This document shows positions 8,094 through 16,307 of a stretch of DNA of 19,779 nucleotides, in pieces (within the stretch, counting starts at the first letter, position 1; each line of letters starts with the position of its first letter). The stretch is taken from the NCBI GenBank assembly GCA_040880545.1, contig JBBDIE010000129.1, positions 1-19,779 on the forward strand. The letters are read 5' to 3'. This DNA is from M55B112 sp040880545 (lineage in GTDB: Bacteria; Bacteroidota; Bacteroidia; Bacteroidales; GCA-2748055). The position numbers and the translations under genes were made by a program. The notes beneath the pieces are model-generated. The model ran no database searches and was not told the origin of the DNA. It was given only the letters and a program-made list of their open reading frames with translations.

Positions 8094-9209
8094 ATGGATA
8101 TTCGTTATATTCTTGCCATAAATCCCGGTTCAACGTCCACAAAGATCGCTGTATACAAGGGCAACAGCTCCCTGTTTTTGAAAACAATACGTCATGACTG
8201 TGAAGAGCTTGCACAATTCAAAGAGGTTACGGACCAGTTTGAATTCAGGAAGAACCTCATCATGAAGGAGGTACATGAAAACGGGATCCCTCTTGAGGAG
8301 ATTCGAATCGTAATTGGCCGTGGAGGACTGATCAGGCCCATTGTATCAGGGGTTTATGAGGTGAACGATATGATGATCGCCGACCTGAACAAAGGGGTAC
8401 TTGGCACGCATGCCAGTAATCTGGGTGGATTGATCGCAGCAGACATTTGCAGGGACCTTCCCAATGCGAAACCATACATTGCCGATCCCGTTGTAGTGGA
8501 TGAACTGGACGATGTGGCCCGTATCACAGGCCATCCGGAGATTAAACGCCTTTCCATCTTCCATGCTCTGAACCAGAAGGCCACAGCACGCACATACGCC
8601 CATTCCTGTGGGATGAATTACGAGGATCTAAACCTCATCATTGCACACCTGGGTGGAGGAATATCGGTGGGAGCCCATAAAAAAGGCAGGGTTATTGACG
8701 TGAATAACGCGCTGGATGGTGACGGCCCTTTCAGTCCGGAAAGAACGGGTTCACTTCCCATAGGTGCACTGCTCGAGTATTGTTACAAGAACAACCTGGA
8801 ACATGAGGAGATTAAAAGAATGATCACGGGTGACGGTGGTTTGAAGGCTTATACCGGATCGAACGATGCGCATCAGTTGGAGATTCGTGCCAGGGAGGGA
8901 GACAAAAAGGCGCGGTTGCTGCAACAGGCCATGGGATACCAGATAAGCAAAGAGATTGGTGCTATGGCCTCCGTACTGTCAGGCGAGGTGCATGCAATTA
9001 TTCTTACCGGAGGGATAGCACACAATCCGGACCTTACCAGCTACATCAAAGAACGTGTGGCATTCATTGCCCCGGTATTTATATACCCGGGGGAAGATGA
9101 AATGCGGGCTCTGGCCATGAATGGACTGCTTTTACTGAAAGGAAGCATTCAGGCTAAGGAGTATAAAAGCGAGAATTTCGTGAATGGGCTTGATCTGAAT
9201 GCCCTTTAA
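8094..9209 (+). CDS. buk: Butyrate kinase
   Basis: Makes ATP and a free short-chain acid from the acyl-phosphate supplied by Ptb. It is a 371-residue ASKHA-fold kinase, clearly of the Buk type and not AckA. It shows INPGSTSTKIAVYKG (9-23), GRGGLIRP (75-82), HLGGGISVGAH (185-195), DGDGPFSPERTGSLP (208-222) and the ILTGGIAHN loop (303-311). Substrate could be butyrate, isobutyrate or isovalerate. The leader from about 8035 to 8093 is almost pure A/T with no Shine-Dalgarno, as is usual in Bacteroidota. The gene ends only 8 bases before the right copy of the 178-bp repeat. Confidence 0.94.
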   Translation: MDIRYILAINPGSTSTKIAVYKGNSSLFLKTIRHDCEELAQFKEVTDQFEFRKNLIMKEVHENGIPLEEIRIVIGRGGLIRPIVSGVYEVNDMMIADLNKGVLGTHASNLGGLIAADICRDLPNAKPYIADPVVVDELDDVARITGHPEIKRLSIFHALNQKATARTYAHSCGMNYEDLNLIIAHLGGGISVGAHKKGRVIDVNNALDGDGPFSPERTGSLPIGALLEYCYKNNLEHEEIKRMITGDGGLKAYTGSNDAHQLEIRAREGDKKARLLQQAMGYQISKEIGAMASVLSGEVHAIILTGGIAHNPDLTSYIKERVAFIAPVFIYPGEDEMRALAMNGLLLLKGSIQAKEYKSENFVNGLDLNAL

Positions 9210-9217
9210 TCCTCCCT

Positions 9218-9395
9218 GTATCCACCACGCAAGAGCTCGCTCCTGACTCCCCATCTTTAGTACGCTAAAAAATCCCTCTAATCCCGACAAATGTCGGGAC
9301 TCTGCGCTAAACTCTGTGCCAGCTTGCTGGTCCGTGCCCTCTGTGGTTAAAAAAAGGACAATTACGATGAACTCGAACATTCTGCACCAGCCACT
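9218..9395 (-). repeat. 178-bp dispersed repeat, right copy (inverted)
   Basis: Reverse complement of 4046-4223 at roughly 85% by eye, filling most of the 218 bases between the convergent ends of buk and the SDR gene. The palindrome TCCCGACA-AA-TGTCGGGA is kept at 9282-9299, and the conserved block at 9275-9328 has a single mismatch with the left copy. It lacks the right-hand inverted end seen in the left copy, so it is either truncated or the older form. Confidence 0.85.
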
Positions 9396-9427
9396 CTGAC
9401 TTTATTGACACACGCTACTTAGTGCTT

Positions 9428-10144
9428 TTAAGGTGTACTTTCGGTTACCTGTAACATCTTCCCATTGAACCGCTTCCAGCCTTCCAGCACGAACCATTTA
9501 AAGAATCTACCCATCTCTTCCGGGTTGGTGGATGCTGTGTATCCGGGAAACGCTTCTGCAAACATCTCTGTCTGTACCGCCCCGAATGCCAGTGCATTTA
9601 CCCTGATTCCCAAAGGTTTAAATTCCTCCGCCAGACATTCAGTAAGGGTTGCCAGTGCCCCTTTACTGGCGCTATATGCCGACATTCCATGAAATTTTTT
9701 ACTCCCCTGTACTGCACCCATGGTGGTCACATTGATTATAGAGGCCGAGGCTGATGCTTTAAGCATTGGCAAACATATATTTATCAATTGTTCGGGAACA
9801 AAATAATTGGTGTCAAAAATCTGCCGGGTCTCTTCCCGTTTTAATTCCTCGAACGGTTTCTTAATGATCATGCCGGCATTATTCACCAAAACATCCAGTG
9901 TATCTGTATGGTCCCCGATCATTCGTTCAAATTCGGACGGATCATTCAGTATCCCGTTCAGATCCCGGATCAGGGGAATGGCGGTCTTCTTTCCTGCAAT
10001 TGTATTGCATTTTTCACACACCGCCGTCAGATTTTTTTCATTACGAGCTACCAGCAAAAGCCGATGGGGTTCCCGGGCCAGCTGAATTGCCAGTTCTGCT
10101 CCTATACCACGGCTCGCTCCTGTGATCAATATAGTCATACACAT
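9428..10144 (-). CDS. SDR family NAD(P)-dependent oxidoreductase
   Basis: A classical short-chain dehydrogenase/reductase of 238 residues with a Rossmann fold; the substrate cannot be read from the sequence. Seen are the cofactor motif TGASRGIG (8-15), NNAG (88-91) and the catalytic YSASK (Tyr157, Lys161). VAR (32-34) ends the second strand, where Arg34 and Asn35 could favour NADP. The usual catalytic Ser position seems to be Thr141 (INVTTMGA), followed by a roughly three-residue insertion before YSASK. The start could equally be the Met at 10138, two codons in; neither has a Shine-Dalgarno. It is divergent from the slyD-like gene and convergent with buk, so probably transcribed alone. Confidence 0.85.
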   Translation of the reverse strand: MCMTILITGASRGIGAELAIQLAREPHRLLLVARNEKNLTAVCEKCNTIAGKKTAIPLIRDLNGILNDPSEFERMIGDHTDTLDVLVNNAGMIIKKPFEELKREETRQIFDTNYFVPEQLINICLPMLKASASASIINVTTMGAVQGSKKFHGMSAYSASKGALATLTECLAEEFKPLGIRVNALAFGAVQTEMFAEAFPGYTASTNPEEMGRFFKWFVLEGWKRFNGKMLQVTESTP

Positions 10145-10161
10145 GCTATTTGAAGTTTATT

Positions 10162-10169
10162 CAAATGTA
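10162..10169 (-). promoter_or_regulatory. Possible -7 promoter element for the SDR gene
   Basis: On the minus strand the bases read TACATTTG, an exact match to the Bacteroidota -7 consensus TAnnTTTG, 17 bases before the ATG at 10144. I see no TTG box at the expected distance upstream, so the call is weak. Confidence 0.3.
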
Positions 10170-10367
10170 CAGAGATTTTGTATATTTTTTATCAGTATGT
10201 TGGTTTCATGAAATGGCAGCGTGAAACCGGACTTTCCTTTTTCTTGTTCAGTTTGTAAAAAATGTTGAACCTATCGGAATTTATTTTGTTAATAACTGAA
10301 GAGTAGCGCTATTCTTTTAGTGTTACAAATATATTTACTTTCTTTGTTACAATTTTAACAGAACTAT

Positions 10368-10919
10368 ATGGAAATTACAAAAGACAAAGTAGTATCAATT
10401 ACTTACGAACTCAGGAGAGACACGGAAAATGGTGAAGTTGTGGAACAGGTTACCAATGAAAATCCATTGACATTTTTATATGGTGTAGGTGGTATGCTTC
10501 CGAAATTTGAGCAAAACCTGGACGGAATGAAATCTGGTGAGGAATTCAGTTTTGGTTTGAATTCTGAGGATGCTTACGGGCCTGTCATAGAAAATGCGAT
10601 CGTGGATGTGCCCCTGGATGTATTCAAGGTGGATGGCCAGATTGACAACACCATTTTACAGGTGGGTAACATGGTTCCCATGATGGACAATTCAGGCAAC
10701 AGGCTGAATGGTAAGATCGAACAGATCAATGCTGAAACAGTAACCATGGACTTTAACCATCCCATGGCCGGCAAGGACCTCTTTTTTGCAGGGATAGTAA
10801 CTGAAGTACGGGATGCCACAGAGGAAGAACTGTCCCATGGACATATTCACAACGGCGGTTGCGCAGATGGCAGTTGTGGCGACAAGGAGGATGGTCACAG
10901 CTGTGGTTGCGGACATTAA
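10368..10919 (+). CDS. slyD: SlyD-like FKBP-type peptidyl-prolyl cis-trans isomerase
   Basis: Cytoplasmic folding helper that isomerises peptidyl-prolyl bonds and, in SlyD proteins, binds metals through a flexible tail. Of its 183 residues, 1-65 and about 130-150 form the split FKBP domain (YELRRDTENGEVVEQ, FLYGVGGMLPKFEQNLDGM). An insert-in-flap chaperone domain lies between them (about 66-128, with GPVIENAIVDVPLDVF). The tail (157-183) is rich in metal ligands: His157, 159, 161, 177 and 183, and Cys165, 170, 179 and 181. This would suit Ni, Zn or Co binding. It is a single gene with an AT-rich leader, convergent with the nitrilase gene 15 bases away. Confidence 0.92.
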   Translation: MEITKDKVVSITYELRRDTENGEVVEQVTNENPLTFLYGVGGMLPKFEQNLDGMKSGEEFSFGLNSEDAYGPVIENAIVDVPLDVFKVDGQIDNTILQVGNMVPMMDNSGNRLNGKIEQINAETVTMDFNHPMAGKDLFFAGIVTEVRDATEEELSHGHIHNGGCADGSCGDKEDGHSCGCGH

Positions 10920-10934
10920 TTTGCGTTTGGGATT

Positions 10935-11708
10935 TTACAGGAGTTGAAAATCGTCGGCATCTTCCGAAGCGGGAAATTTACTTCGAAATGCCCTGATCTC
11001 CTGGATATCCAGTGATGAAACAAGAAGGCCTGGTTGATGATTCAGCCGGGCCTTTATTATTCCGGTGGGTGCAATTACACATGAACCACCCGTATGTTCC
11101 ACCCCTTCCCCATCCACACCTGTCCGGTTCACCCCTATCACATATGCCTGGTTCTCCATGGCTCGGGCAGTCAGAAGGGTATCCCAGACATGCTGACGTA
11201 CTGCAGGCCAATTCGCCACATATAATATCGCATCATAGTCTCCGCGGTTCCTTGAAAATACAGGAAATCTGAGATCATAACAGATCTGCAGTAAAATCCT
11301 GAAAGGTCCCAGGTCTGTAATCACCCTTCGATCACCACTGGTAAATTGTTCCTGCTCCCTTCCCACCCTGAACAGGTGACGTTTATCATAATATTCAACC
11401 TCACCCTCAGGTGTGGCCCAAAATAAGCGGTTATGATAATTGCCGTTTTCTTGAATAATACAGCTGCCGGCAATGAACTTTTTGTGTTCTTCAGCCATCC
11501 GGTGCATCCATGCCAGGGTTTTGCCGGAACTGTCGCCTATGGAGGCTACATTCATGGTAAACCCTGTTGAGAAGGTTTCAGGAAATACCACAAGGTCTGC
11601 ACTTTTCGGAATCTTGTCCATCATATCCTCAAACTGGCTTAGGTTCTTGTCAATATCCTCCCAGTAAAGTGCTGACTGTACGATGGCAACTGTAATGGTA
11701 TTTTTCAA
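10935..11708 (-). CDS. Omega-amidase-like carbon-nitrogen hydrolase (YafV/NIT2 type)
   Basis: Nitrilase-superfamily amidase of 257 residues. The catalytic triad is visible as Glu44 (FPETFSTGF), Lys109 (YYDKRHLF) and Cys143 (LLQICYDLRFP), with a further conserved Glu near 118. Length and motifs fit YafV/omega-amidase, which hydrolyses 2-oxoglutaramate or 2-oxosuccinamate to the 2-oxoacid and ammonia, clearing transamination by-products of Gln and Asn. That substrate is inferred from the family. The start codon is TTG (11706-11708), overlapping the TGA of the upstream gene as TTGA. A GGAGGT site 5 bases upstream lies inside the last codons of that gene. This points to translational coupling between the two. 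Confidence 0.88.
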   Translation of the reverse strand: MKNTITVAIVQSALYWEDIDKNLSQFEDMMDKIPKSADLVVFPETFSTGFTMNVASIGDSSGKTLAWMHRMAEEHKKFIAGSCIIQENGNYHNRLFWATPEGEVEYYDKRHLFRVGREQEQFTSGDRRVITDLGPFRILLQICYDLRFPVFSRNRGDYDAILYVANWPAVRQHVWDTLLTARAMENQAYVIGVNRTGVDGEGVEHTGGSCVIAPTGIIKARLNHQPGLLVSSLDIQEIRAFRSKFPASEDADDFQLL

Positions 11709-12856
11709 ATCCCACCTCCCTCTTCAGATTCCCTGATACGACTGGCATCCTCAAGTACAGCGGTCATAAATGGCTGAAAATATGCATAGAAGAAATTGGA
11801 TGATCGCTTACTCTTCCGCTTCATTCCTTCCACAACACTGCCTAATCCCATCATTTTTGGCAGGAGCATGTTGGGTTTGCATTTTCCGAAATCCCCTGTC
11901 ATTACATGAACATTCTTATCAACCATTATCAAAGCCGGAAATCTTTCCGGGATCCCGAATTCGTTGAGCAATTGCGTACCCTGTGCCGTGGCATTCAGAT
12001 CAAACTGAGATAAAACCTCGTTTTCACCTGCATGAAGCAGGGTGAACCACCCGTTGAAATTCACAGCCCGAGATACATTGAAACGTTCTGCAGCTTCTGC
12101 AGTAGAAACAACAAGCCCGTCGGTTGTTTGGATATGTTTTCCTTCCTCAAGCACAAAGATCCGGCCAAGTTCCTGGTGAACCATAAAGATCCCGGGACCT
12201 GATGCAGACCATTCACTGCCGGTATATTCCCTGAATAACTCTTTGCAGTCAATATCCTGGTAATTCCCCAGCTCTCCAGCCAGATCGCTTACATATTTCC
12301 CTACCCATCCCAGAAAATAGATATCAGTTATTTTCTCCAGGTTGTAACGAATAAGCGGATCGGTAGGTGGTTCAAGAAAACTGAATTCCAGAATAAGTGG
12401 TTTGTTCTCACGCATATACTCCCTGATAAAGGTGTAGTCTGAATTATTCAGCCCTCCGTATTCCACTTTACTTGATCCTGCCAGCGTTCCCTGTTTTATG
12501 TCAGCAGACCTGATGCCTGATACATCCGCATAATAAACCAGGTCTGACTTTTCCACGGTACGTTCAAGTTCCTTTAACCGTGGAAATTTAACACTGTAAT
12601 CCCCGTTGTTCCAGAGCAGTCCATAATGATCGATGGTCAGGTCGTACAGCCTGTTACCCGCAGTAAATACCTTCTCCGAATGAAGTATATAGTTCATCGC
12701 CTTGTTCTCACTCCCCCTGAAATCTGTCATCGATTTATTGACAACAAAGATTTCGAGTGATTTTCCTTTTTTTATCATCCAGGCGGCATAACCGGTCAGT
12801 GGTATAAGTAAGATCACCAGGACAATAATTACGAGCACCTTTGTTTTTTTCATCAT
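11705..12856 (-). CDS. Membrane-anchored protein of unknown function
   Basis: I do not recognise a named domain. The 383 residues begin with a charged MMKKTK and a hydrophobic segment (about 6-28), giving either a signal anchor or an uncleaved signal peptide with the rest outside the inner membrane. No lipobox is seen. The exported part has runs such as SDLVYYADVSGIRSADI, KVEYGGLNNSDYTFIREY, LEFSFLEPPTDPLIRYNLEK and a GWVGKY stretch. From memory these resemble a widespread but uncharacterised bacterial family with the same DLxYxAD...YGGL...PTDP...GWxGxY order; that is a recollection, not a search. It has few Cys (two) and no clear catalytic set. A second Met at codon 2 is an equal start. Its TGA overlaps the TTG of the omega-amidase gene, so the two are one operon. 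Confidence 0.7.
   Translation of the reverse strand: MMKKTKVLVIIVLVILLIPLTGYAAWMIKKGKSLEIFVVNKSMTDFRGSENKAMNYILHSEKVFTAGNRLYDLTIDHYGLLWNNGDYSVKFPRLKELERTVEKSDLVYYADVSGIRSADIKQGTLAGSSKVEYGGLNNSDYTFIREYMRENKPLILEFSFLEPPTDPLIRYNLEKITDIYFLGWVGKYVSDLAGELGNYQDIDCKELFREYTGSEWSASGPGIFMVHQELGRIFVLEEGKHIQTTDGLVVSTAEAAERFNVSRAVNFNGWFTLLHAGENEVLSQFDLNATAQGTQLLNEFGIPERFPALIMVDKNVHVMTGDFGKCKPNMLLPKMMGLGSVVEGMKRKSKRSSNFFYAYFQPFMTAVLEDASRIRESEEGGGI
11714..11719 (-). promoter_or_regulatory. Shine-Dalgarno inside the upstream gene, for the omega-amidase TTG start
   Basis: The minus strand reads GGAGGT, 5 bases before the TTG. It is formed by the Gly-Gly codons near the end of the upstream protein. Strong sites are rare elsewhere in this window, which supports the TTG start. 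Confidence 0.65.
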
Positions 12857-13049
12857 TCTTAGATTTTAAGGTCACGTAAACCAAGATCAAAGTATTTGTC
12901 TCAACAGTCCAAATATGAAAGGTTCATAAAAATAAGAAATTATATGATACAAGTAAAATAGATCTAATTTTACCAAAACTTAACAATTGATTAATATTCG
13001 GGACTAAATTTAGCACTATTTTTATCAGGAATATTTTTAAAATCTGACA

Positions 13050-15293
13050 ATGGAATCTTACTATTTGTTAATCGTTATTGTCCTTTTTATCCTGGCGATA
13101 TCCGATCTGGTTGTAGGTGTAAGTAATGATGCTGTAAATTTTTTAAATTCAGCCATTGGCTCAAAAGCTGCACCGTTCGCCATTATCCTTACCATAGCTG
13201 CCGCCGGTGTATTGCTTGGTGCTGTATTTTCAAACGGGATGATGGAGGTTGCCAGAAAGGGAATATTTCATCCCGACCAATTTACCTTTGCTGAAATCAT
13301 GGTGGTATTCCTTGCAGTAATGATGACCGACATCTTGCTCCTGGATTTCTTTAATACGGTGGGATTGCCTACCTCAACCACTGTCTCAATCGTGTTCGAA
13401 TTACTGGGTGCATCTGTTGCTGTGGCGCTGTTTAAGATCATGGGGTCCAATGGCGAATTCACCAGTATGTCCACCTTTATCAATACGGACAGTGCCATGC
13501 TGATCATCGCAGGGATATTTCTGTCGGTGATCATTGCATTTACTGTGGGACTTATAATCATGACAATCGTGCGCTTTGCATTCTCGTTCAATATTATGAG
13601 GACCTACAAATACTGGGGCGGAATCTGGGGCGGATTTGCCATTACAACAATTCTATACTTCCTGCTCATCAAAGGCGCCAAAGGATCTACCCTGGTGACC
13701 GATGAAATGCTGGCCTATCTGCAGAACAACACCATTAAAATACTTCTGGTCAGTTTTGCTGGCTGGACCCTATTGTTGCAGGTACTGGTCCTTTTTACAA
13801 GACTTAATATTTTAAAATTCACCGTGTTAATAGGTACATTTGCACTTGCCATGGCATTTGCAGGGAATGACCTGGTTAATTTTATCGGCGTACCACTTGC
13901 AGGTTATGAATCTTTCAAGGCTTTTGCCGCATCCGGTATGGGGGCCGACTCCTTTATGATGGAAGCACTAAGCGGAAAGGTTGATACACCCCTGATATTC
14001 CTGTTTATTGCAGGATTGATTATGGTGGTTACGCTCAGGTTATCAAAAAAGGCAAGGTCCGTTACTGCCACAACCATCGATCTGAGTCGTCAGAATGAGG
14101 GAAGTGAGCGATTTGAATCATCGGGTATAGCCAGGTTTTTGGTAAGGAGGTCAATTGAAATTTCAAATGTTATCAGCCGGATCACCCCGGAAAAGGTAAA
14201 GCAATATGCACTTTCCCGGTTCGATACAAATAAGAGTTCAGATGAGTACAGGAAGAAAAAAATATCCTTCGACCTGATCAGGGCATCGGTCAACCTGGTG
14301 GTGGCCAGTATTCTGATAGCCATCGGTACTTCGGTTAAACTTCCCCTCTCCACAACCTATGTAACATTCATGGTTGCCATGGGAACCTCACTTGCCGATG
14401 GTGCCTGGGGCAGGGAAAGCGCTGTTTACAGGATTTCGGGAGTACTGACGGTCATAGGCGGTTGGTTTTTCACAGCCTTAACCGCTTTCTGCTTCTCATT
14501 CATCATTGCCACTGTGATTTTCTTTGGAAAACTCCCGATGATTGTCGCTCTGCTGGCAGTTTCTATCTACATTCTTATCCGGACCCATGCTTTCCACAAA
14601 AGAAAGGCTGAAAAGGAAGAATTGAGGCTGAACGGTAAAGTGACCCAGTCTTATCAGATTCTGGATAATTGTGAAAAAGAGGTGAAAAGTGCTATTATTC
14701 AGACTTCCAAGTTACTGTTCCTCACGTACGACAGTTTTGCAAAAGAAAACCATAAGGAGCTGAAATCCATTAAAAAACAGGCCAAAAAACTGAGAAAACA
14801 GGTAAATGAAATTAAAGATTCAGTGGCGGAAACCCTGAAAACATTCCAGGTGGGTGAATTTGAGAGCGGACATCACTATGTACAGGTGGTGGATCACTTG
14901 AAGGAGGTTACCAATGCATTAAGTCACATTATTCTGCCTGCGTATAACCACATCGACAATAACCATGCACTTGATCAGGAACAGGGAAAGGAGTTAAAAC
15001 AATTCAATGAAACCATCAATGAATTCTTTAATTTCAGTATCACCCTGATGCAGAGCCATAACACGGAAAATCTGGAAGAATACAGCCAGCGGAGAGACCG
15101 GCTGATTGAATCCGTCAATGAGATCATTAAAAACAGGATAAAAATACTGAAGAAGACCCAGAAAGGTACAAAAGTCAGTATGACCTACATTGAGATGCTA
15201 ACGGAAACAAAGAACCTGATCCTGCATATTGTACAGCTGGTAAAGGCGAATACACATATGATCGACTCCCTGAAGAAATCTGATAAGAAGTAA
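13050..15293 (+). CDS. pit: Inorganic phosphate transporter, PiT family, with C-terminal PhoU/DUF47-like extension
   Basis: Inner-membrane carrier for phosphate (H+- or Na+-coupled in the family). The 747 residues contain the two PiT repeats with their signatures: GVSNDAVNFLNSAIGSK (23-39) with GLPTSTT (105-111), and AGNDLVNFIG (271-280) with LPLSTT (431-436). Multiple membrane helices cover about 1-330 and 405-510. A polar central loop lies at 332-404. The last 230 residues (about 515-747) are charged, helical and coiled-coil-like, resembling the DUF47/PhoU-type partner that is often a separate protein. The fusion is, as far as I know, usual for Bacteroidota. The upstream leader has TAAATTTA at 13005-13012, a one-base miss to the -7 consensus. 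It is convergent with the response-regulator gene. Confidence 0.92.
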   Translation: MESYYLLIVIVLFILAISDLVVGVSNDAVNFLNSAIGSKAAPFAIILTIAAAGVLLGAVFSNGMMEVARKGIFHPDQFTFAEIMVVFLAVMMTDILLLDFFNTVGLPTSTTVSIVFELLGASVAVALFKIMGSNGEFTSMSTFINTDSAMLIIAGIFLSVIIAFTVGLIIMTIVRFAFSFNIMRTYKYWGGIWGGFAITTILYFLLIKGAKGSTLVTDEMLAYLQNNTIKILLVSFAGWTLLLQVLVLFTRLNILKFTVLIGTFALAMAFAGNDLVNFIGVPLAGYESFKAFAASGMGADSFMMEALSGKVDTPLIFLFIAGLIMVVTLRLSKKARSVTATTIDLSRQNEGSERFESSGIARFLVRRSIEISNVISRITPEKVKQYALSRFDTNKSSDEYRKKKISFDLIRASVNLVVASILIAIGTSVKLPLSTTYVTFMVAMGTSLADGAWGRESAVYRISGVLTVIGGWFFTALTAFCFSFIIATVIFFGKLPMIVALLAVSIYILIRTHAFHKRKAEKEELRLNGKVTQSYQILDNCEKEVKSAIIQTSKLLFLTYDSFAKENHKELKSIKKQAKKLRKQVNEIKDSVAETLKTFQVGEFESGHHYVQVVDHLKEVTNALSHIILPAYNHIDNNHALDQEQGKELKQFNETINEFFNFSITLMQSHNTENLEEYSQRRDRLIESVNEIIKNRIKILKKTQKGTKVSMTYIEMLTETKNLILHIVQLVKANTHMIDSLKKSDKK

Positions 15294-15318
15294 AGAACAG
15301 AACAAACAGTAAGACATC

Positions 15319-15341
15319 TAAAGCCGGTTAAACCGTCTTTA
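15319..15341. terminator. Possible bidirectional terminator hairpin
   Basis: TAAAGCCGGTT and AACCGTCTTTA form a stem of about 10 pairs with one internal mismatch and a tiny loop, between the convergent pit and response-regulator genes. The stop codon of the regulator sits in the loop. No strong T-run follows on either side, so this is only a candidate. Confidence 0.4.
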
Positions 15342-16032
15342 CAAATTTATAACCAATACCTTTTACGGTCTTAATGTATTCGTCCCCTAACTTCTCTCTG
15401 AGTTTCCTTATATGCACATCGATGGTTCTCTCACCCACAACAATGTTTTCGCCCCAGATACGGTCGAAAATCTCTTCTCTTGTAAAAACCTTGTCCGGCC
15501 TGGAAACCAGCAGTGAAATCAATTCAAACTCCTTTCTCGGGAAAAATATTTCTTTCCCTTTGAGAATCAACAGGTACCGGTCCCTGTCGATAGTAAGGTC
15601 TCCTGATACAACCATGTTCTCAGGTGAAACTTCATGCTGGTTATTATTGTAATCGTACCTTTTTAGGAGTGATTTGATCTTGCTTACCAGTAATTTTGGC
15701 TTGATCGGCTTCGTAATATAGTCATCACCCCCAGCCTCAAATGCTGCTATCTGGGAGTAATCTTCCCCCCTTGCAGATAAAAATGCGACCAAGGTTGTTT
15801 CCATACCCGGAATGCGCCTGATCCCTTCGCACGTCTCTATCCCATCCATCTCAGGCATCATCACATCCAACAACACCAGATGGGGAAATACTTTCGCAGC
15901 GATTTTCAGGGCATCGGCCCCGTTGGAAGCTGTATGGATCTTAAATCCTTCATTTTTCAGGTTATAACTCAGAAACTCAAGAATATCCTGTTCATCATCC
16001 ACAAGGAGTATCTTAAAATCTTTCCAGTTCAT
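15328..16032 (-). CDS. PhoB/OmpR-family response regulator
   Basis: Two-component transcription factor of 234 residues. The receiver domain (1-122) has the acidic pair Asp12-Asp13, phospho-acceptor Asp56 in LLDVMMPEMDG, Ser87 as switch residue and Lys108 in TKPIKP. A winged-helix DNA-binding domain (about 136-234) shows RKEFELISLL, TREEIFDRIWG and the recognition-helix region RTIDVHIRKLREKLG, ending with GIGYKF. I chose ATG 16032; a longer frame upstream to 16149 adds only a hydrophobic AT-rich stretch not found in such regulators. No histidine kinase gene is next to it. Its place between a phosphate transporter and a porin suggests, but does not prove, a PhoB-like role. Confidence 0.92.
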   Translation of the reverse strand: MNWKDFKILLVDDEQDILEFLSYNLKNEGFKIHTASNGADALKIAAKVFPHLVLLDVMMPEMDGIETCEGIRRIPGMETTLVAFLSARGEDYSQIAAFEAGGDDYITKPIKPKLLVSKIKSLLKRYDYNNNQHEVSPENMVVSGDLTIDRDRYLLILKGKEIFFPRKEFELISLLVSRPDKVFTREEIFDRIWGENIVVGERTIDVHIRKLREKLGDEYIKTVKGIGYKFVKTV

Positions 16033-16241
16033 TATAACAGCATAATTGAGATTTAAAAGTAATAAAAAGAGGATTGAATGAAGAATCCAATTTGAAATAT
16101 TTTGAAAAAACCGGGTAACAATATGGTTTTTCAAATAATTTGTGAACAAAGAGCTTTATAATTACCTTAATTTGTTGAAAAACTGTTTAAAATTAGCAGA
16201 ATCTCATAACCCATTCAGTTTAGTTTCCCACAAGAAACATC

Positions 16242-16249
16242 TACTTTTG
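16242..16249 (+). promoter_or_regulatory. Probable -7 promoter element for the porin gene
   Basis: TACTTTTG matches the Bacteroidota consensus TAnnTTTG exactly. A TTTAG at 16219-16223, 18 bases upstream, could serve as the -33 box (consensus near TTTG). This would give a leader of about 50 bases before the TTG start of the porin gene. The remaining bases of the 275-base divergent gap show no gene. Confidence 0.45.
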
Positions 16250-16307
16250 TCGAAGTATACATTTTCCGGGATTATTCCTCAAGGATTCATTATTATTTAA
16301 GATAAAT

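Noticed and set aside
9196..9212. Buk C-terminus derived from the right inverted end of the repeat (GCCCTTTAA similarity)
   Set aside because: The match is only about 9 bases and lies in coding sequence; chance is sufficient.
4224..9217. Composite transposon carrying the acid-kinase genes
   Set aside because: No transposase gene is present in either flanking repeat, and the enclosed genes look native in composition. I keep only the inverted-repeat observation.
16033..16149. A 39-residue N-terminal extension of the response regulator with a membrane-helix look
   Set aside because: The extension is translated AT-rich sequence with many Leu/Ile codons. The receiver domain begins directly after the Met at 16032, as in normal PhoB-type proteins.
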